Of a DNA stretch of 64,000 nucleotides, positions 16,279 through 24,811 are shown piece by piece. Position 1 is the stretch's first letter. Each line of letters begins with the position of its first letter. Where the stretch lies: NCBI GenBank assembly GCA_002838205.1, contig CP017950.1, positions 998,858 to 1,062,857 of the forward strand, written 5' to 3'. Below the pieces are notes generated by a model. That model was not told the DNA's origin. It searched no databases and saw only the letters and a list, made by a program, of their open reading frames with translations. The DNA comes from Tenericutes bacterium MZ-XQ. Its GTDB lineage: Bacteria > Bacillota_I > Bacilli_A > Acholeplasmatales > Acholeplasmataceae. The translations under genes were made by a program, and so were the position numbers.

Positions 16279-16580
16279 CTGTGGTTGCTTATATTATTTT
16301 AATCATTTCCTGGTTTTTCATTGTCTTTGGAATGATTTCAATTTTTGTACTTAAAAACTTATATACAAGAATATTAACTGCCGCTACCATAGATACAGTT
16401 GCTAGCTTTTTAGTACTGTTCGCACTAATATTTGCGTCATGGCAATTTGAGTATGGTATTAGATTATTCATTTTAATTGTCTTTTTGATTATTACAAATC
16501 CAATTAGTTCACACGTAAATATACGATCAGCTTACTTAATCGGTGTACCTCTTAAAGATATGGAGGTTAACAAATCATGA
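16275..16580 (+). CDS. mrpG: Mrp antiporter subunit MrpG
   Basis: A 101-residue protein with three membrane helices and the family feature FFIVFGMISIFVLKNLYTRILTAATIDT, ending in NPISSHVNIRSAYLIG (usually P-[ST]-H-x-L-x-R-A-A). Overlaps mrpF and the next gene by four bases each. Confidence 0.9.
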   Translation: MTVVAYIILIISWFFIVFGMISIFVLKNLYTRILTAATIDTVASFLVLFALIFASWQFEYGIRLFILIVFLIITNPISSHVNIRSAYLIGVPLKDMEVNKS

Positions 16581-17125
16581 ATATTATTCCGACCTTATTG
16601 CAAATTCTGTTAATCATCATCGCAATAGCGATCGTGTTTCATAAAGAGAATTTTACGATTATTATATATATTTCATCATTTGGGCTTATAGCAGCAACCT
16701 TATATGTTTTAAATCAAGCACCTGATGTTGCGATAGCAGAGGTTGCTATTGGTTCTGCAATTATCCCTTTAATTTATGTAATTAGTATTTCCAGACAAAG
16801 AGAGTTTATTGTTTTAGACCGCGTCGATCATAATGAACTTGACGAAAGTATTGATGAAAAAAATATAGAACTATATGAGATTTTAACAAGTTTTGTTGAT
16901 GATAATCAACTAAAAATGAATGTGTGTTCCGATATTAAAGGATCAGATGAAGCACTCACTAAAGATTTAAATGTTGATTTGATTATTTCTTATGATCATC
17001 AGAAAGAAAAATTTATTCTAAAGGGTAAGCAAAGCTCCATATTGATGGATCACTTAATTCAAAAAACCTTCCAACTTGATTATATTGAAGTCATTACTTT
17101 TAAGGAAGGTGAATCCATTGATTAG
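16577..17125 (+). CDS. DUF4040 (MbhD/MrpA C-terminal-like) subunit with extra soluble domain
   Basis: Residues 1-75 form a DUF4040 domain (IIYISSFGLIAATLYVLNQAPDVAIAEVAIGSAIIPLIYVISI), which in standard Mrp systems is the C-terminal part of MrpA and in Mbh-type complexes is the separate subunit MbhD. The APD-A--E motif is intact. Residues 80-182 are a hydrophilic acidic domain that I do not recognise. Upstream and downstream overlaps are four and eight bases. No gene for the large MrpA antiporter module is present. Confidence 0.82.
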   Translation: MNIIPTLLQILLIIIAIAIVFHKENFTIIIYISSFGLIAATLYVLNQAPDVAIAEVAIGSAIIPLIYVISISRQREFIVLDRVDHNELDESIDEKNIELYEILTSFVDDNQLKMNVCSDIKGSDEALTKDLNVDLIISYDHQKEKFILKGKQSSILMDHLIQKTFQLDYIEVITFKEGESID

Positions 17126-17810
17126 AAGAATATCTTTAGTCCTATTATTAGGGTTCATCTTATTTATATTTATCAACTCCATTCAAGACTTTGATTTAAT
17201 CTACAATGACGATGGTAAACTGTTCTATTATGCCAATGGATTTCAAGATACAGGAAGTTATAATTATGTGACGGGCATCTACTTGGATTATAGACTCTTT
17301 GACAGTATCTTTGAAGCAGCTATATTATTGATAGCAGTTGCTGGCGTTATGTTCATTTCAGAACATTCAATCGATGAAAAAAACGCAATGTTCATGTTAG
17401 ATAAACAAAAAACACCTGAACTTTTTATCACATTTAGCAGATTACTCTATCCAATCATGTTACTCTTTGGAATTTATGTCATAGTCAATGGACATTTATC
17501 CCCTGGAGGAGGATTTCAAGGTGGTGCAATCGTAGCAACCGCAATTCTAATTCTGTACTACATTGATATTACGAAAACTGTAAATGTTCACTTTGTTTTA
17601 ACCATTGAAAAAACATTATTCATTGTATTGGTCTTAGTGGCTTCATTATCGTATTTTACAAGAGGCGTATTATTCACTAACTTCTTTAAACTTGATGCTT
17701 CACTCGATCAAAAAGCTATCTTTTTAACACTCATGAATATCTTAATTGGCGCGAAAGTTTCTTTAGGTTTAGTAGCAATCTTCACCGCATTTTTAAAGGA
17801 GGGCAGATAA
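17118..17810 (+). CDS. mrpB: MbhE-MrpB fusion-like antiporter subunit
   Basis: The 230-residue protein begins with a membrane helix and a segment typical of MbhE (GSYNYVTGIYLDYRLFDSIFEAAILLIAVAGVMFI), then a full MrpB/MnhB domain (FSRLLYPIMLLFGIYVIVNGHLSPGGGFQGGAIVATAILILYY, with the HLSPGGGFQGG signature). TTG 17118 is preferred because it follows AAGGAAGGTGA at good spacing; an in-frame ATG at 17076 would overlap the previous gene by 50 bases and add unrelated residues. Confidence 0.85.
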   Translation: MIRRISLVLLLGFILFIFINSIQDFDLIYNDDGKLFYYANGFQDTGSYNYVTGIYLDYRLFDSIFEAAILLIAVAGVMFISEHSIDEKNAMFMLDKQKTPELFITFSRLLYPIMLLFGIYVIVNGHLSPGGGFQGGAIVATAILILYYIDITKTVNVHFVLTIEKTLFIVLVLVASLSYFTRGVLFTNFFKLDASLDQKAIFLTLMNILIGAKVSLGLVAIFTAFLKEGR

Positions 17811-17811
17811 T

Positions 17812-18141
17812 ATGAATCCAATTTTATCATTTATCGTCATTTTAGTTGGCATTTACGGATTATCCGTGAGTAAAAATATCATTAAATCTGTCTTTTGTAT
17901 CACAATTGTTGAAGCTGGAACCATTCTCTTATTTCTAAACTTGGGTGCATTTGAAGGTGGAGTCATCCCTATCTTATCATCGTTAGGCATTGAAATTGTT
18001 GATCCCATCCCTCAAGCTTTAATGATTACAACGATCGTTATTGGATCAACAATTACATCTTTAGCACTGATGCTTTGTATCAAGATTTTCCATCATTATG
18101 GCAGCATCGAATGGAAAGTCATTTTGAAAGGAGATAAATAA
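17812..18141 (+). CDS. mrpC: Mrp antiporter subunit MrpC
   Basis: NuoK-like subunit of 109 residues with three membrane helices. Family patterns ILVGIYGLSVSKNIIKSVFCITIVEAGTILLFLNLG and DPIPQALMITTIVIGSTITSLALMLCIKI are present, with the buried glutamate in VEAGT and the DPIPQALMITTIVIG signature. GGAGGGCAG lies before its ATG, and it ends one base into mrpD. Confidence 0.93.
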   Translation: MNPILSFIVILVGIYGLSVSKNIIKSVFCITIVEAGTILLFLNLGAFEGGVIPILSSLGIEIVDPIPQALMITTIVIGSTITSLALMLCIKIFHHYGSIEWKVILKGDK

Positions 18142-19754
18142 TGATTCAGTTATTTCCTGTGTTTTTCATTTTTATTCCAATTTTAACCGGAATTATCATC
18201 TACTTAGTTAAAAATAAACATGTCACTGTCATTGTTTTCTTATCACAAATCATCCTTGCGACACTTTTTGGTTTATACACTTATGCATATATTCAAGATC
18301 CAAATGTTTCTTATATCGTACTAGGTGGTTGGAATGATAAATTTGCGATCACTTTAATAAATGATACTTTATCTTTAACTTTTATTGCTCTTTCTATTTT
18401 CATGTGGACTGCGGTATTATTTTATACATTTAAAACCAACAGAATATATCATAAGTATTTGTTTTTCTTAATGTTTTTAGAAGGTATATTTTTAGCTTTT
18501 TTACAAACCAATGACTTATTTAATCTATTTATATTCTTAGAACTTATCACAGTATTAATAACCATATTGATAGCTTATAAGAAAAATGGTCCTTCTTTAA
18601 AAGCCGCAATCTATTATTTATTGCTAAACACTTTAGGTGCAATGTTCTTTTTGATCGGTATCATTATTTTATATTATACTTATGGTTCGATAAACATCAC
18701 TTATCTTCAAGAAAATATTCATCTACATCAAGATCATCAAATGGTAAAACTCGCTTATATTTTGATGATCTCAGGGATCAGTGTGAAATCAGCTTTATTC
18801 CCACTTTTCACTTGGTTACCTAAAGCACATGGTGTCGCTTATACTTCACTTTCAGCACTTCTTTCTGGTTTATTAGTCAAAGGTGGATTATACTTGTTCA
18901 TTAGAGTTCATGTTTATATGTTTGGTTATGATACATATAACATGACTGAAGTCTTCTTTTATATTGGTGCATTAACAGCTTTAGCAGGTGTTGTATTAGC
19001 TTTAGTTCAAAAAGATTTAAAACAAATACTTGCTCACCATACGATTTCTCAAATAGGACTCATGATGATGGGATTATCCTATGGTTATGGATTATCCTTT
19101 ACAGGTGGTTTGATGCATTTAATCAATCATGCGCTTTTTAAATCACTTCTCTTCCTTTGTGCAGGACTCATTATCTATGAATATAAAACGAAAAAGATTT
19201 ATGCAATTAGAGGCGTATTTAGATCGATGCCCCTGACATCTATATTTTTGATTATTGGTATGTTATCGATTAGTGGTGCACCATTTTTCAATGGTTACGT
19301 ATCTAAAACTTTGATTAAATATAGTTTTAAAGCTGAACCTTTCAAGATGTTTTTATATACATTAGTTAATGTTGGTACAGTAACATCATTTCTAAAGTTT
19401 TCACAAATTCTTTTTGGAAAAAAAGTGGAGTTAAACAAACGAAAAGATGCGAAACAATTTGTTTCTATCATCGCGATTGGTTTATTATGTATCGGTATCG
19501 GACTTTTCTATAAACCACTCGGAGAAATGATTTACAATCTAGATTTATCCTATGTCAAACTCTTTGATATTAAAGCTTGGTTAGATTATGTGATTTATAT
19601 CGGTATAGGTTATATCCTTTATAAGTATTATATTGCTAAAGATCATAAACCAGTCAAAGTTTTACGAGAGTTCCAAATGACTTTTGAAACAGCTAATTAT
19701 TTATTTATCTTTTATATTTCAGCATTATCGCTTGTTTTATTTTACATACTCTAA
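18141..19754 (+). CDS. mrpD: Mrp antiporter subunit MrpD (proton-translocating subunit)
   Basis: The only large antiporter-like subunit of this operon, 537 residues with about 14 membrane helices. The complex I NuoM/N-like core shows the helix 5 glutamate (NLFIFLELITVLI), the broken-helix lysine region (SGISVKSALFPLFTWLPKAHG, K in VKSA) and ISQIGLMMMGLSYG with HLINHALFKSLLFLCAGLI. The last helices and the terminator follow. In normal Mrp systems MrpA and MrpD both occur; here only MrpD carries the conserved proton path. Confidence 0.95.
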   Translation: MIQLFPVFFIFIPILTGIIIYLVKNKHVTVIVFLSQIILATLFGLYTYAYIQDPNVSYIVLGGWNDKFAITLINDTLSLTFIALSIFMWTAVLFYTFKTNRIYHKYLFFLMFLEGIFLAFLQTNDLFNLFIFLELITVLITILIAYKKNGPSLKAAIYYLLLNTLGAMFFLIGIIILYYTYGSINITYLQENIHLHQDHQMVKLAYILMISGISVKSALFPLFTWLPKAHGVAYTSLSALLSGLLVKGGLYLFIRVHVYMFGYDTYNMTEVFFYIGALTALAGVVLALVQKDLKQILAHHTISQIGLMMMGLSYGYGLSFTGGLMHLINHALFKSLLFLCAGLIIYEYKTKKIYAIRGVFRSMPLTSIFLIIGMLSISGAPFFNGYVSKTLIKYSFKAEPFKMFLYTLVNVGTVTSFLKFSQILFGKKVELNKRKDAKQFVSIIAIGLLCIGIGLFYKPLGEMIYNLDLSYVKLFDIKAWLDYVIYIGIGYILYKYYIAKDHKPVKVLREFQMTFETANYLFIFYISALSLVLFYIL

Positions 19755-19756
19755 GA

Positions 19757-19790
19757 AAAAAGTAGACAGCCGTCTACTTTTATTTTTTTA
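19757..19790. terminator. Bidirectional terminator
   Basis: AAAAGTAGAC-AGCC-GTCTACTTTT with T runs on either strand separates the convergent mrp operon and HAD hydrolase gene. Confidence 0.85.
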
Positions 19791-20418
19791 TTATGATTCT
19801 TGAAAGTTCAAAAAAATGATTAATCTTTTGATAAGCTTTAAGTCGATCTTGATGCTGATGTCCTTTAGTATATAAAATCACATCAAATCCTAAAGTCTCT
19901 GCAACTTCTGCATCATGAAGTGTATCTCCAATCATCACAACATCTTTTGGATTAATTTTATGTTTTTTTACATAAGCTTTAGCAACATCGATTTTACTTT
20001 CGCCATGAACATTATCAGTACCAAGTACTGCTTCAAAATAATGGCCAATACCAAAATGTTTGACTTGCTCATTTAAATTGTTTTGTTCAGATGCAGACAA
20101 TAAAATGTTTTTAACCCCCAACGATTGGAAATAAAACATAGCATCCAAAACACCATCATGAAGCGATTCATCGAAACTTCTTGGCTGATACTTTGAAATA
20201 AATGTTTTTGAAAGTTCTTCAAAAGGTGTTTTTTCTAAATCATAGACTTTTGCATAATAATTTTTTACAGGAAAATCAAAGATTTTTAAGTACTCCTCTA
20301 AAGTCACTGTTTTTCTATTAGCTTCAGTAAGCATTTCATTTAAGATATTGTGACAGAGTTTAACATCATCTAAAATAGTCCCATTAAAGTCCCAAAAAAT
20401 ATATTTTTTCTTTAACAT
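19780..20418 (-). CDS. HAD-superfamily hydrolase, phosphoglycolate phosphatase-like
   Basis: Haloacid dehalogenase-fold protein of 212 residues with a helical cap after motif I. Motif I reads DFNGTILDD (D10, N12) where phosphatases normally have D-x-D-G-T; motif II is ILLSASEQNN, motif III includes KIDVAKAY, motif IV is VVMIGDTLHDAEVA. The second aspartate of motif I, which acts as the general acid, is asparagine here, so activity may be low or different. The substrate cannot be named. Located downstream of rlmH on the same strand with a 13-base gap, so it may be co-transcribed. Confidence 0.85.
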   Translation of the reverse strand: MLKKKYIFWDFNGTILDDVKLCHNILNEMLTEANRKTVTLEEYLKIFDFPVKNYYAKVYDLEKTPFEELSKTFISKYQPRSFDESLHDGVLDAMFYFQSLGVKNILLSASEQNNLNEQVKHFGIGHYFEAVLGTDNVHGESKIDVAKAYVKKHKINPKDVVMIGDTLHDAEVAETLGFDVILYTKGHQHQDRLKAYQKINHFFELSRIIIKK

Positions 20419-20431
20419 ATAAAGTCCCCCT

Positions 20432-20875
20432 TTATTTATGATATGGATGATTTTTCATAATCATGAATGCACGATAAATCTGTTCAACTAGAATCAGTCT
20501 CATCATTTGATGTGGAAATGTCATTTTCGAAAATGAGACACTTTGGTTAGCACGTTTGTAAACTTCATCTGCCAAACCGTAAGATCCACCAATCACAAAA
20601 ACCAAGTCTCCTTGTTGATAAGTCTGAACATGTTCAATATAACTTGAAAATTCTAAACTGTCCATCATTTTGCCTGCGATTGCAAGCACACAAACTGTAT
20701 CTGATGGTTTAATTTTACTTAAAATTCTTTCGCCTTCTATGGTCATACCAACTTCGTCTTTTTCATCTTTAACTTCAATGATTTCAAAGCCTCCTGGTAT
20801 TTGTTTTTTATAGTAGTTAATACCCTCATTAAGATATTTTTGGTTCATTTTACCAACAACAATGAGCTTAATCAT
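20432..20875 (-). CDS. rlmH: 23S rRNA (pseudouridine-1915-N3)-methyltransferase RlmH
   Basis: SPOUT-class methyltransferase acting on helix 69 of the 50S subunit. The 147-residue protein is slightly short of the usual 159 but has FVIGGSYGLADEV, SFSKMTFPHQMMRLILVEQIYRAFMI and the conserved C-terminal HPYHK. It overlaps the upstream hydrolase gene by four bases (ATGA). The same YycJ-RlmH neighbourhood occurs in Firmicutes. Confidence 0.95.
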   Translation of the reverse strand: MIKLIVVGKMNQKYLNEGINYYKKQIPGGFEIIEVKDEKDEVGMTIEGERILSKIKPSDTVCVLAIAGKMMDSLEFSSYIEHVQTYQQGDLVFVIGGSYGLADEVYKRANQSVSFSKMTFPHQMMRLILVEQIYRAFMIMKNHPYHK

Positions 20876-21648
20876 ATCTTAACCACTCCAAGTCCATCTT
20901 TTGTTGCGTAAAAAACCTCGACTTTCGTAGGATCATCAAAGATTTTTACAATTGCTTCTTCAATATCTAAAATGGAATTGCAATCTTCAGAAATATGAGT
21001 AACAATCCATTTGGTTTTCTTAGTTTTAGCAAAACTATTGACTAACCACGCAGCATCATCATTTGATAAATGCCCTTTTTCTCCTAAAATCCTTTTTTTA
21101 AGCAAAAAAGGTCTTAGAGATTGCATGAGTTTTGTTGGATGATGATTCGCCTCTAACAAATAACAATCAGCATCCGATAAAAGTTCATGATATGCTTGAT
21201 CTACATACCCAGTGTCATTGACAAAACACACTTTTTTATCCTCATGCTTGATGACATATCCTACAGGTTCATTGGCATCATGAGAAACCATAAAAGTTGA
21301 TACATCTAATCCTAAAAGATTAAATTGATCTTCTGATTTAATCATGTGTATATTTGGAATCATATGAATGATATCTAAAGGTAGTCCATCATGGGTACCC
21401 TTAGTCATATAAACATCAGTAATCACGTGATGTTTTAATAGCATCTTTAAACCAATCGTATGATCGGAATGTTCATGCGTTAAAAGTAGGGTTTTTACCT
21501 CATTTAAATCTTCATTGTAACTTAACATTTTTTCTTTAATTTTCTTATAACTAATCCCAGCGTCGACAAACAATTTAATATGTCCTACTTTTAAGTAGGT
21601 CATATTGCCCTTAGATCCACTGGCTAAAACATATATTTCCAAGCTCAT
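20872..21648 (-). CDS. Metallo-beta-lactamase-fold hydrolase, YycJ/WalJ family
   Basis: Soluble hydrolase with the MBL motif THEHSDHTIGL near residue 57 and a family N-terminus (MSLEIYVLASGSKGN). Further metal ligands appear at the H of VSHDANEPVG, the D in VNDTGYVDQ and HISEDCN. YycJ proteins belong to the group of 5'-3' DNA exonucleases implicated in mismatch repair in Bacillus anthracis; in Bacillus the gene sits in the walRK operon, but no two-component genes are seen here. ATG 21648 or a TTG at 21642 is the likely start; AAGGTG fits the latter better. Confidence 0.88.
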   Translation of the reverse strand: MSLEIYVLASGSKGNMTYLKVGHIKLFVDAGISYKKIKEKMLSYNEDLNEVKTLLLTHEHSDHTIGLKMLLKHHVITDVYMTKGTHDGLPLDIIHMIPNIHMIKSEDQFNLLGLDVSTFMVSHDANEPVGYVIKHEDKKVCFVNDTGYVDQAYHELLSDADCYLLEANHHPTKLMQSLRPFLLKKRILGEKGHLSNDDAAWLVNSFAKTKKTKWIVTHISEDCNSILDIEEAIVKIFDDPTKVEVFYATKDGLGVVKI

Positions 21649-21705
21649 CACCTTCTATTATCTTAACATAAAAATATGTGATATTATAAAATAAAATGAA
21701 AGTGG

Positions 21706-21735
21706 TTGCATTTATACCCTAAAAAATGCTATATT
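21706..21735 (+). promoter_or_regulatory. Promoter of the large lipoprotein gene
   Basis: TTGCAT (21706-21711), 18 bases, TATATT (21730-21735); GAAGGAG lies before the ATG at 21776. Confidence 0.5.
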
Positions 21736-21775
21736 ATACTTGCTTGTATGAAACAATTGAAGGAGTGAACACACA

Positions 21776-24742
21776 ATGAATCAATTAAAAAATATTAGAA
21801 GATTTGCGCTACTTGTGCTCGTAGCAGCAGGTGTTCTAACATTAGCTGCTTGTAGTGGCAGTGAAAAAACACCATATGGTGACTTATCAGATGATAATGT
21901 TTATTTAACCTATGGAGATATAACAATCACAGAAAAAGAATTATATGATCAACTTCGTTTGCAAGGCGCATCAACTTTAGCAACTATGGTTGACGAAGAA
22001 TTATTTAAAACATATATTGAAGATGCTGAGACTAAACTTGCTAATGGAGATGAAACTTTAGTTGGTTATCTAGACGATATAGTTAATAGAGCAATCCACG
22101 GTTCAACAGAACTAGAAGACTTAGAAGACCTTTACGCTGAGAGCCCTGAAAATTATATTAGAAATATTGAAAGATATGCTGACTCTCTATACTTGCTTGA
22201 TAACAGCATGGTGATTCAAGATGTCATTGATGCATTACTTGGTTTAGCACAAACTGAGGAAAGCCCATTTACTGGATATCATACACTTGACTTTATGTTA
22301 GATCGTTATGCTTTAAGAGTCGCTCAAAGAGCATATGCTAAAACTTTATTAGACGAAGAAGTCAATGATGAAGAAAGTGATGTATATATTTCTGATGACA
22401 ATATCGTAACTTACTACAAGAACAACAAAGAAGGTCGATACGATGTAGATGCATTAGTTGTTCGCTTCATTAACTTAAACGAAGCAAACGCTGCTTTATA
22501 CCAAGTTGGCTTAAAATCAGATTCTAAAGGTTTCTGGTATGAGTTACCAGATATCAGAATCTTAGAAGGTAATCCAGGCTATATTGACTTAGATGATCCT
22601 GACTATGTACATGTTAGAGATATCCTAGATGATTTAGGACTTATTTCTAAATTAGGTGTAGATCTTGAATCTCGCGAAATGATTACTGTTCAAGATTACG
22701 AAGATTACTATAAAGCATACATTATTAACACAGATAGAGCTGATGGATTCTCAGACGTTAAACTTTTACCAGAAGGTGTAAAAGCTAAATTTATCGAAAT
22801 CTATAACTTATTAAATCCAGCAGCACCAATCAAGCTTGACACTGATGGTGTCTCAATCGTTGGCGATGGCAATGATTATACAACAACTTATACTTATGAC
22901 GACTTAACAGACATCAATACAAGCCTTAGAAGTCATATCTATAACACGTTAGTTGCAGAAGCTGATATGGAAGATCCAGATGACACAGCTGATGGTAAAC
23001 CTTATTCATCAAGAATTCAAACATTCGGTGATTCTCGTTATTTAGTGTTTAAATTAGATGACGAAAGCGAAACTGAAGAAGGTATCTTAGTGGAAGATTC
23101 TGAAGATCCAGATACTGATGTCTTTAATGATACAGTTGAAGCACTTGCAATTCAAGCTGAAATGAAAAACGAATTATTAGAATCTAAATTAACAGATACT
23201 TATGTAACTACAAAAGTTACTGAATTATATGAAGAACAAACTTTAGATATTTTTGATCCAATCGTTAGAGTCTTCTATAACCAAAGTTATGGCTATGAAG
23301 GTACTCAAGATAATAAAGACGGTAATGTCGTTGCTAAAATTGGCGATATCGAAATTACTGTTGAAGCATTCTATAACAAGTTAGAGTCTTCATATGGTAT
23401 CAACTTAGCATTAGATATGTTAGCTAATAAATATTTTGAAGCAAGCGAAAAATATACAGTATCTGAAGCAGACTTAGAAGATTACACAGACCAATTCGAA
23501 AATATTATTTCACAATTCTCATCAGACAACTTCGCATCTTCTGGTTATCCAGCAAGCATGGGTAGACAAAACTTCTTATTAACTGCATTTGGTTCAAGAT
23601 CAAACCAAGAAGCAATCAATAACTTATATGTATATCCAGACTTAAGACAACAATATTTAGAAGATTATGAAGTTCATTTTGGTAATGAAAACATTTATGA
23701 AAGTTTTGCTACTTTAGCTGCAAGACAATATAATAACTTTGAATCTATTACTGTAAGTCACTTACTTGTCTATTTTGATCAAGATGGCGATGGAACACCA
23801 GATGACCCACAAGAATACTTAGATACATTAGATGCTGCTTCTCAAACAGAAGTCATCAATGGACTTATTGATTTAATCGATTTAGTTTATTCACGCCTAG
23901 GATTATATAAGGGTATGAAAGAAGGCTTAAGTGCTATCGCTAATGACTTTAATACTTCAGGACGTATTCAAATTGGTAGTACAGTTCCACCATATGATTA
24001 CACACTTGAAAGTGTATGGTCAGAATATCGTCAATTAGGTTTCTACTTAAAGTTTGAAGATATTAATTCTGCTGTAACTAATAAGTCTAATTTCGTAACT
24101 GGATCATCAAGATTAGATGAAGTTTTCTACGATCGTGCTATGTTAATTCATGACACTTTAGCAGAAATGGAAGACGATGATTCATTATTCCCATATTTAG
24201 ATTTCTATGATGCATGGGTAAATTCATCTAATGCAATTACAGAAACAGAGTTAGAAAGTGTTAAATCTTCATTCGGATATCATTTCATTTTAGCAAACAG
24301 AATTGGTGAAACAACTTCTGCAATCTTTGATGAAGCTGATGATGAAAACAGTGAATATGTACTTGCAGATGATGAAACAATCAATGTTTATAACAGTGAT
24401 TCGGATACATTAACTGCTAGCCAAGTCAAATACTATTTATTAGGTTCATTATCTGATGAAGGTGTTGAACTTCCTAGAGATGTACAAACTGCTGTAACAA
24501 ATTACTTACAACCAGTATTAACAGTGTATGAAGGCACTTATATGCAAAGAGAATTAATCTTTAGCTTATTAGATGATGTTGACTTTACTGACGCTGATGC
24601 TGATTTAAGATTAGAAACAATTAGAGAAATAAACTTGCGTCAAATGCACGGTTACCAATTATCACAAAACGGTGGCGTGAATGATGCAAATTATGAAGCT
24701 TTATTTGGCGGTATATTAGAAATCTTAAAAGGTTCTAACTAA
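21776..24742 (+). CDS. Large surface lipoprotein with PrsA/SurA-like foldase features
   Basis: The 988-residue protein begins with a lipoprotein signal peptide; lipobox LAAC puts the lipidated Cys at residue 26. Right after it comes a PrsA-type segment (VYLTYGDITITEKELYDQL), and a second copy of the same element occurs near residue 512 (VVAKIGDIEITVEAFYNKL). Further on, VSHLLVYF near residue 660 and FGYHFILANRIGE near 832 match the first and last strands of a parvulin domain, with a large insertion between them that starts with a DQDGDGTPDD calcium-loop-like motif. It is acidic throughout. A terminator follows. I infer an outer-leaflet chaperone or prolyl isomerase; catalytic activity is doubtful because the parvulin core is so altered. 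Confidence 0.78.
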   Translation: MNQLKNIRRFALLVLVAAGVLTLAACSGSEKTPYGDLSDDNVYLTYGDITITEKELYDQLRLQGASTLATMVDEELFKTYIEDAETKLANGDETLVGYLDDIVNRAIHGSTELEDLEDLYAESPENYIRNIERYADSLYLLDNSMVIQDVIDALLGLAQTEESPFTGYHTLDFMLDRYALRVAQRAYAKTLLDEEVNDEESDVYISDDNIVTYYKNNKEGRYDVDALVVRFINLNEANAALYQVGLKSDSKGFWYELPDIRILEGNPGYIDLDDPDYVHVRDILDDLGLISKLGVDLESREMITVQDYEDYYKAYIINTDRADGFSDVKLLPEGVKAKFIEIYNLLNPAAPIKLDTDGVSIVGDGNDYTTTYTYDDLTDINTSLRSHIYNTLVAEADMEDPDDTADGKPYSSRIQTFGDSRYLVFKLDDESETEEGILVEDSEDPDTDVFNDTVEALAIQAEMKNELLESKLTDTYVTTKVTELYEEQTLDIFDPIVRVFYNQSYGYEGTQDNKDGNVVAKIGDIEITVEAFYNKLESSYGINLALDMLANKYFEASEKYTVSEADLEDYTDQFENIISQFSSDNFASSGYPASMGRQNFLLTAFGSRSNQEAINNLYVYPDLRQQYLEDYEVHFGNENIYESFATLAARQYNNFESITVSHLLVYFDQDGDGTPDDPQEYLDTLDAASQTEVINGLIDLIDLVYSRLGLYKGMKEGLSAIANDFNTSGRIQIGSTVPPYDYTLESVWSEYRQLGFYLKFEDINSAVTNKSNFVTGSSRLDEVFYDRAMLIHDTLAEMEDDDSLFPYLDFYDAWVNSSNAITETELESVKSSFGYHFILANRIGETTSAIFDEADDENSEYVLADDETINVYNSDSDTLTASQVKYYLLGSLSDEGVELPRDVQTAVTNYLQPVLTVYEGTYMQRELIFSLLDDVDFTDADADLRLETIREINLRQMHGYQLSQNGGVNDANYEALFGGILEILKGSN

Positions 24743-24750
24743 TCGTATTA

Positions 24751-24775
24751 AGACCACTTCGGTGGTCTTTTTTTA
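24751..24775 (+). terminator. Rho-independent terminator
   Basis: AAGACCAC-TTCG-GTGGTCTT plus T run, ending the lipoprotein transcript. Confidence 0.9.
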
Positions 24776-24788
24776 CGGTTTTAATGCA

Positions 24789-24811
24789 TAAAAAAAGCGC
24801 TTCTAGCGCTT
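24789..24811 (-). terminator. Rho-independent terminator of the yhaM transcript
   Basis: Minus strand AAGCGC-TAGA-AGCGCTT followed by T; it begins at the gene's stop codon. Confidence 0.8.

Noticed and set aside
17076-17117. ATG 17076 as start of the MbhE-MrpB-like gene.
   Set aside because: It would overlap the upstream gene by 50 bases; TTG 17118 has the better ribosome binding site.
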